Below are positions 58,713 to 64,000 of a DNA stretch of 64,000 bases, piece after piece (position 1 is the stretch's first letter; every line of letters begins with the position of its first letter). The notes under the pieces are model-generated. The model saw only the letters and a program-made list of their open reading frames with translations. It did not search any database and was not told the DNA's origin. Origin of the DNA: Blakeslea trispora (Eukaryota; Mucoromycota; Mucoromycetes; Mucorales; Choanephoraceae); assembly GCA_025331445.1 (NCBI GenBank), contig JAIWNE010000085.1:79682-143681 (forward strand). Reading direction: 5' to 3'. The position numbers were made by a program, and so were the translations under genes.

Positions 58713-61373
58713 TTCTCTCTCTCTCTCTGATTAGTAGACATCAGGTAAAATAGACATGTACACGCACATAGGTATAGGTTATAGATCTTTCATGGTGGTT
58801 ACTGCTGGTATATGCCGAAGAAGAAGAAGAAGAAGAAGAAGAAGAAGAAGAAAAAGAAGAAACCGATTGGTTAGGTGACTATCGCATATTGTTGACCATG
58901 TCTTTCTTTAAAAGCCGTTACACTAAGAGCCTTTCTCTCGTTCTGTAGTCCTCATCTCTCAAGCGATGTTGCTCATCTTCAACATCAGGTACTCAAGACT
59001 GACAAAAATGCTGCTCCGGTGTGTTCCGCTTATGCTTCGGTTTACCGGTCTGGTGCTTGCAAGTGCTACGGCGCGTCTTTTGTTGTTCAGAAGAACTAGG
59101 TGACTATACTATCCTACTTGACTTACGGATACTGACATACCCCTTATTTCTTTTATACAGCTATTCAAGACTTGGTATGCGCTCTACTGGCTTTCTAGGC
59201 TACTATGATGCTATGGTCTTTTGGTCGTATGGTCTTTTGGTTATACCGCTTTTTACTACGCGGCCTTTTTTTTTTCTTTATTTCTTCATGATTCTGGTTA
59301 CCCTCATCTCTCGATCGCCATGTTGCTCATCTTCGGAATCAGGCTCTCAAGCACGACAAGAATGCAAGTCTTGGTATGTAACCTATATTTCTGACTTTGT
59401 CACCCTAAAAGCTGTTATACTAAGCACCTGGTTTACTAGTTCTGGTTATTCTTTTGTTTCAAACGCGATTCTGCTCATCTTTGAAATCACTTTGCAATCA
59501 GGACAAAAGTGGTCCTTCGGTATTTTCTGCTTATGCTCTGGTCCTTCTGGTTTGATGCTTACAAGTGCCACGACGCGTCTTTTGTTGTCCGGCAAAACTA
59601 GGTGACTATATCATCTTTCTTGAAATCACAGACAATAACTTTTCTTTTTTTTTTTTTTTTTGCAGGTATTCAAGACTTGGCTTATCCTCTATTGGCTTTC
59701 TGGCGTTCTGGTCTTTTGGTCTTTTGGTCTTTTGGTTTTTGGCTCTGGTGCTTTTCGGTGACCTGGTGTTATACTGTGCAGTGAATCGGGTAATCATGCT
59801 ATCTTTCTGAATTACGGATACTAATAAGGCCTTTTTCTTTTCTTTGCAGGTGTTCAAGACGTGGTCGCTTCTATACCGGTCGAAATGTAAACCAGCATCT
59901 ATAGTGGATCAGCATCTATAGTGGATCAGCATTGTTATGGATCAGCATCATTGAGGATGTTGGAATATGCTGTGCGAGCTTACGCTACTAACCCCGTTTT
60001 TTTTTTTCCTTTGTGCGTGTACATGTAATGTCTACTAACTTGATGTCTTTTACTAAACTGATGTGTACTAACTATGACCTCTCTCTCTTTTTTGTTTCCT
60101 TTTTTTTTTAATCCTCGTTCATGATGATCTATGGCCATAATAATAAAGTACGAAGTTTCCGGCTATTAGATCTCTTAAATAAAGCATCACCAGTAGTAAA
60201 TAGCCGTAATAAAGTAAAACATAGAAGAAGTAGATAGAAGAGTAATGATTACAATAAAAGAATTTAATAAAATCAATAAAAACAATGAAATCGATGAAAT
60301 CAATGAAAACACTAAAAAACAATGAAATCGATGAAATCAATGAAATTAAATACACTATTTTTTTTCATCTTTGTTTTCATTTATTATTATGCTTATTTAT
60401 AAATGTCTTTTTGTTGTTGTTGTTGTTGCTTGAGCAGTTAGAGATCGCCAGCTTGACTACCCCTAACAATCTTATTGACATTACCCCTGCTATAAAACGC
60501 CACATATTAGATGATTTTAAACTATTTTTTTTTTCATCGTTGCCATCATTGACATCGCTTCCATCGTTGCTATTGTTGCTATTGCTACTATTATCAGTAC
60601 TAGTGCTACTATCAGTATTATTGTTATCATTGATATTATTGCTATTATACCTCTTGGTAATGCTCAAGATCTGAAATACAAGTAACAAATGGTGACTCAT
60701 AAGCTAGAGAGGGGCTATGCTTTATGATCTTGCAAACAAAGGAAAACAAGTTTGTGTTTGAATGCTCAGCTGTTATTTATCGCTTATTGTCGAATTGGCA
60801 TATGTTGGAAAAGTGACAGACGCTATTAGCTAATGACTGCCACTACTGCCACTACTGCCACTATCATCATTATCATTCATTTGCTATTTCATAGGCTTAT
60901 CCAATCATTGGCTCATAACATGATTCATAAGCTTAATGGTTTACCGATTTACGCATCGAATACATTTTTTTTTTGTTATTATTATTATTAAAAAAAAAAA
61001 GAGTGTGGTATTGTAAACACCACAACCAAGCTAGTAGCTGTATACAAAAGGAGAATTAATCTACCAAGGTAGAGACAATGCAAAAGGTAAAGATGATCCA
61101 GAAGATAGAAGATAGAAAAAGTGGATTTAATCAAGTATGGACAAACTCATTGTTCTACAACTGACTATAGCTGCGTTACTCCTTAGTATGCTCTTTTTAC
61201 CAAACGCGCGCTTTTCGATAAAGCAAATGCATTAGTGGCTAGTATCTATATTAACAGCTTTGAGACTGAGCTTTGCTGTGATTTGATTTGCTTATGATTT
61301 AACCATACAGGATTTTTATTACATCGGTAATAATATGGTACTCATAAGTAGCCGTTTGTTTATTTAACTCTTT
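58511..61373 (-). repeat. array B unit 3 (right end)
   Basis: 2,863 bp. Its last ~60 bp (TTATTACATCGGTAATAATA) agree better with array A than with units 1 and 2. Intron-like segments at 59100-59160, 59602-59665 and 59790-59849. Ends at AACTCTTT against a gypsy fragment. Confidence 0.93.
59790..59849 (+). other. intron-like segment in array B unit 3
   Basis: 60 nt: GTAATC donor, TACTAAT branch-like motif at 59819-59825 (24 nt before the end), pyrimidine tract, TTTGCAG. The next bases are GTGTTCAAGACGTGG. Same element as 29502-29561 on the other strand of array A. Confidence 0.5.
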
Positions 61374-62405
61374 GGACCATGCAAATTATCGGAGTCAAGT
61401 AGATTTAAGAAGTGGCTTCCATCAAATGCCATTAGATCCGCCATCTAGATATCTTACAAACTTTATATGTAAACTTGCAAGTTTGCAATATGATATACTA
61501 CCTATGGGATTAGTAAATGCACCCTCAGACTTTATGAAGATGGTTGAAATCTGCTTTCACTCTTTGCTCAACAAGTGTGTTATAGCTTACCTCGACGATA
61601 ATACTACTTATACATCAGGCACTACCGAATATCATCTAGAAGCAATACAGAAGACTTTTGACTGTATTGAAAAAGGAGGCTTAATGCTTAACTCTGGAAA
61701 GTGTATCTTCTTTGCTCGCAAAATTTTATTTCTTGGTTTCAAAATCTTAGAGAAAGGCTTGGGTCAAATTCCTACTATTATTGATAAAATTGCCAATTTT
61801 TCTCGTCCAATTCAGAAGCAGCAGATCAATAGCTTTGTATCACTTGCATTTTATTATCGAAGATTCATAGAGAATTTCGCAAAGACAGCTCGACCTCTAC
61901 ACAACTTGACAAAAGATGAAGCACTTGAAAAAGTCGGATGGACAAAAGAAGCTGAAGACGCATTCTTATTACTCAAACAAAAGCTATTTGAAGCACCTAT
62001 TTTTATTATGCCAATTTTTTACAAACCATTCTTTATTTTATATAATGTATCCATCGAGGGTCTTGGTTGTATACTTTCTCAAAAGGACGACAAAGGATAT
62101 GAAGACCCTGTAGCATATGCTAGTAGAGCAACTACTCAAGGAGATAGAAACTATGGCATTAGCAAGTTAGAATTATGTGCTGTCGTATGGTCATTGAAAC
62201 TATTCCAATTATACTTATTAGGAAGCAAATTTACTGTTACTGTTATATCTGATCATGCATCTCTATCTGGTCTCATCAAAACTAAACAGCCTACTGGTAT
62301 ATTTGCTAGATGGTTACAACAAATTGCTGAAATCAATTTTGGAATCAAATATCGTCCAAGAAAAAACACATAATGGACCTGATTTCTTATCAAGACTAGG
62401 ATACT
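61374..62405 (+). pseudogene. Ty3/gypsy reverse transcriptase-RNase H fragment
   Basis: Open frame to 62373. RT: VDLRSGFHQMPLD, GLVNAPSDFMKM, catalytic IAYLDDN, GKCIFF, and the thumb/connection INSFVSLAFYYRRFIENFAK. RNase H: FILYNVSIEGLGCILSQ, YGISKLELCAVVWSL, VISDHASL. The first RNase H Asp (family DAS) is Asn here, so this domain is probably inactive. After KYRPRKNT a stop occurs, while GPDFLSRLGY continues in another frame, equivalent to the family motif before integrase. The protease and most of the RT fingers are missing because the sequence begins exactly at the end of array B. No LTRs seen. Confidence 0.9.
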
Positions 62406-62725
62406 AAATGAAAGACTGACCAATTCCGCTGATGTCGTTAAACTTTGTTGATGACTGGCCAACTATTGCGAAGTCATTAAAAGCTCCTCTACACCACCAT
62501 CGATTTTTTTTGTAATTCCGACTGAAGTAGCGGGGATAAGTTAACGAGCCTTTTTTGGAATGGGGGGTAGATGGAGTTTGTATTTATGGGGGGAATGGGG
62601 GGGGTGAATTGGGGGTGAATTGGGGGTTGATGGTAGTACTGGGGGGCTGATTGAATTATAATTTCAGATACAAAAATAGATTTCAAATAATAATATTTTA
62701 TTGGATAAAAAAATGCTAGCTAGCT
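62406..62725. other. spacer with G-rich tract
   Basis: Non-coding. Contains the G-quadruplex-prone tract listed separately. Confidence 0.5.
62588..62626 (+). other. G-quadruplex-prone tract
   Basis: Four G-runs of 6, 8, 5 and 5 bases at 62588-62593, 62597-62604, 62611-62615 and 62622-62626, with loops of 3, 6 and 6 bases; two further G6 runs lie nearby. Meets the usual quadruplex pattern. Unusual in this AT-rich window. Confidence 0.75.
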
Positions 62726-62961
62726 CACCTGGTATTAGGCTCAGAATTTCCACAGCTAGGCTCCAGGCAGCTACTGCTAGGCTCTGGCTACTAGGGTAGG
62801 CTGTACTAACCTTGGACTACAGGCAAATAGGTAATTAGGCTTCTACAGCCCATCGCCTATCTACACCGCTTCCAATGTTAGTACAGCCTACCCTAGTAGC
62901 CAGAGCCTAGCAGTAGCTGCCTGGAGCCTAGCTGTGGAAATTCTGAGCCTAATACCAGGTG
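62726..62961. mobile_element. 236-bp foldback MITE with ~84-bp perfect arms
   Basis: CACCTGGTATTAGGCTCAGA at 62726 onward is repeated inverted up to 62961; the arms appear identical over about 84 bp (through GGGTAGGCTGTACTAAC). The ~68-bp centre is unique. Rich in TAGGCT motifs. No coding. The perfect arms suggest recent activity. Confidence 0.88.
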
Positions 62962-63532
62962 AACATTGATAAACTACAGTAAGCAATGATGGTTTTAACT
63001 ACGCTTGAAGTAGTTGTTCATCCTAACTTGATAAAAAAGTGTTAGCAACAGTGAAAGACAAAAGAAACGCGCATCACTTACATTATTAGCAATTCACTTT
63101 AGCAAGGAAGATATGGTCTACATAAATAAAATACAGTTAGAACTACACTTTTTAAATGGCTTGTTGGAGATTTACTCACCTCTTCGTGGTATTATTATCA
63201 CATCTTCTATTCCTAGCTTTGTGCAAGAGTCAGTAGACAGTAATACTGTAGCGCGTTCAACTTACCTATTGTGTTCTACGCGTTGATGAGATAGAAGTAA
63301 GTAATCTACAGAATGGGTACGTGTCTAGTTATAGTTAAGAAAATAAAAATAGTGTAGAGAAAAAATAAATAAAATTTTCTCTAAGTCCCAACACTAAAAA
63401 AAAAAGTTATATAGTCCGCCGCCTAGCCATAAGTCACTTAGGCTAAAATAGCATTTGTTGTTATTTATTTTTTCTTCACCTTTTACTTATATACTTTTCA
63501 CTTTCTTTCTGAAGAGATTATATTATAACAAA
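62962..63532. promoter_or_regulatory. spacer upstream of the right-edge ORF
   Basis: AT-rich; short GC island CCGCCGCCTAGCC near 63416-63428; pyrimidine-rich stretch before 63533. No gene seen. Confidence 0.4.
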
Positions 63533-63619
63533 ATGTAACCATACCAAAGAAAACAACACCCTATTCAATCTACTTTGCCTGGAACCAGTATTATCAATAC
63601 TCGTTTAGAGGTAAACCAA

Positions 63620-64000
63620 ATGTGTATACTTTGTGATGTATGTTTGTCTACTAGGGGAAATCTCCAAAAGCACTTGATTCGTAGGCACAACCTAACCAAA
63701 GAGCGAGCCGATGCAATCATTTTGGAGGGACACATCTCAGTAGAATCGACTACAGCTGAAGAAATCGAAGAGGAATCCAGTGATGATGAAATTGACTTGG
63801 TCTCTGACGACGAAGAAAGTCAGCAACAAGAAGAAAGAGCTGATGAGCTGTTGTTTCATCTTGAAGCTGAACGTCTTGGAGAAGCAGTACTTTCAGAGGA
63901 ACCTAGGTGGAATCAGTTCACTGATCCTTTTATACCCTTTAACACCGTTGAAAGTATGATCTTGCACGTGCTTATGAACGGTGACAATGACATGATCTCT
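63620..64000 (+). CDS. C2H2 zinc-finger protein, 3' partial at window edge
   Basis: Open to the window end, 127 codons seen from ATG 63620. Begins with one C2H2 finger, MCILCDVCLSTRGNLQKHLI then RRH (Cys-x2-Cys-x12-His-x4-His). A strongly acidic Glu/Asp/Ser region follows (about residues 45-85), then DPFIPFNTVESMILHVLM. The same frame is open upstream to an ATG at 63533, which is followed at once by TAA (63536-63538); CAA at that codon would give a 29-residue longer start. Finger plus acidic linker fits the N-terminus of a transposon-encoded protein in these fungi, but family is not recognised; a host regulator is also possible. Confidence 0.6.
   Translation, partial: MCILCDVCLSTRGNLQKHLIRRHNLTKERADAIILEGHISVESTTAEEIEEESSDDEIDLVSDDEESQQQEERADELLFHLEAERLGEAVLSEEPRWNQFTDPFIPFNTVESMILHVLMNGDNDMIS

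Larger units (their letters stand above)
52801..61373 (-). repeat. macrosatellite array B: three ~2,860-bp units, inverted relative to A
   Basis: Units start at 52801, 55651 and 58511 with GAATCCCCGACGATGGTACA. On the plus strand each holds: a ~24-27-nt T-run, CT-repeat, a GAA run (13, 13 and 12 triplets), three TAGGTGACTAT modules, intron-like segments, GGTCTTTTGG repeats, CAGCATCTATAGTGGAT repeats, AT-rich region with (GTT)5, GCCACTACT triplicate, and ends in CTCTTTTATAC at internal junctions. Homologous throughout to array A read in reverse, but longer by ~340 bp and with many substitutions. Array orientation is given as minus to match array A plus. Confidence 0.96.

Overview
The window looks like nuclear DNA of an early-diverging fungus, most likely Mucoromycota (Mucorales-like). 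Evidence: AT-rich sequence, ~45-65 nt GT-AG introns in the host genes, an intronless tRNA-Glu, and a mixture of Helitron, Crypton/Ndc10-like, Tc1/mariner, LINE, DIRS and Ty3/gypsy remnants typical of those genomes. No species can be named from sequence alone. All functional calls rest on motifs read by eye.

Layout. 1-7.8 kb holds three elements: a 5'-cut Helitron whose 3' end appears to lie inside a minus-strand Crypton-like tyrosine recombinase pseudogene, then a Tc1/mariner element with clean terminal inverted repeats and TA target duplications. 8.3-15.4 kb is the only host-gene island: a multi-exon gene for a coiled, acidic protein with a C-terminal membrane anchor, a tRNA-Glu(UUC), and a three-exon Tag1/DUF3712-like vacuolar membrane protein gene. 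15.84-21.6 kb is a LINE with 13-bp target site duplications and a decayed ORF2. 23-27.2 kb contains a heavily decayed mariner-type transposase and a second Tc1 element (TA TSD) inserted into an older unidentified pseudogene.

28.0-38.0 kb is a tandem array (array A) of four nearly identical ~2,518-bp units. 52.8-61.4 kb holds array B, three ~2,860-bp units of the same family in opposite orientation. The ~14.8 kb between them is a transposon graveyard: a hairpin MITE, a DIRS/Ngaro-type retroelement remnant, a foldback MITE, a nearly complete DD34E mariner with two stop codons, a degenerate Helitron and a pogo-like MITE. Array B ends directly against a Ty3/gypsy reverse transcriptase-RNase H fragment. 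A G-quadruplex-prone tract, another long perfect foldback element and the start of a C2H2 zinc-finger ORF, cut by the window edge, complete the right side.

The best candidate for something undescribed is the paired inverted macrosatellite. Each unit looks gene-like but has little coding potential. One strand carries repeated intron modules (GTGACTAT or GTAATC donors, a TACTAAT branch site, pyrimidine tract-CAG, then a conserved TTCAAGAC-TGG start). The unit-unit junctions create a TATAAAAG box that is missing at all array ends. The arrays are homogenised internally but differ from each other, and the outermost B copy keeps A-like sequence. Roles as a spliced non-coding RNA source, dsRNA trigger, subtelomeric or centromeric satellite are inference only.
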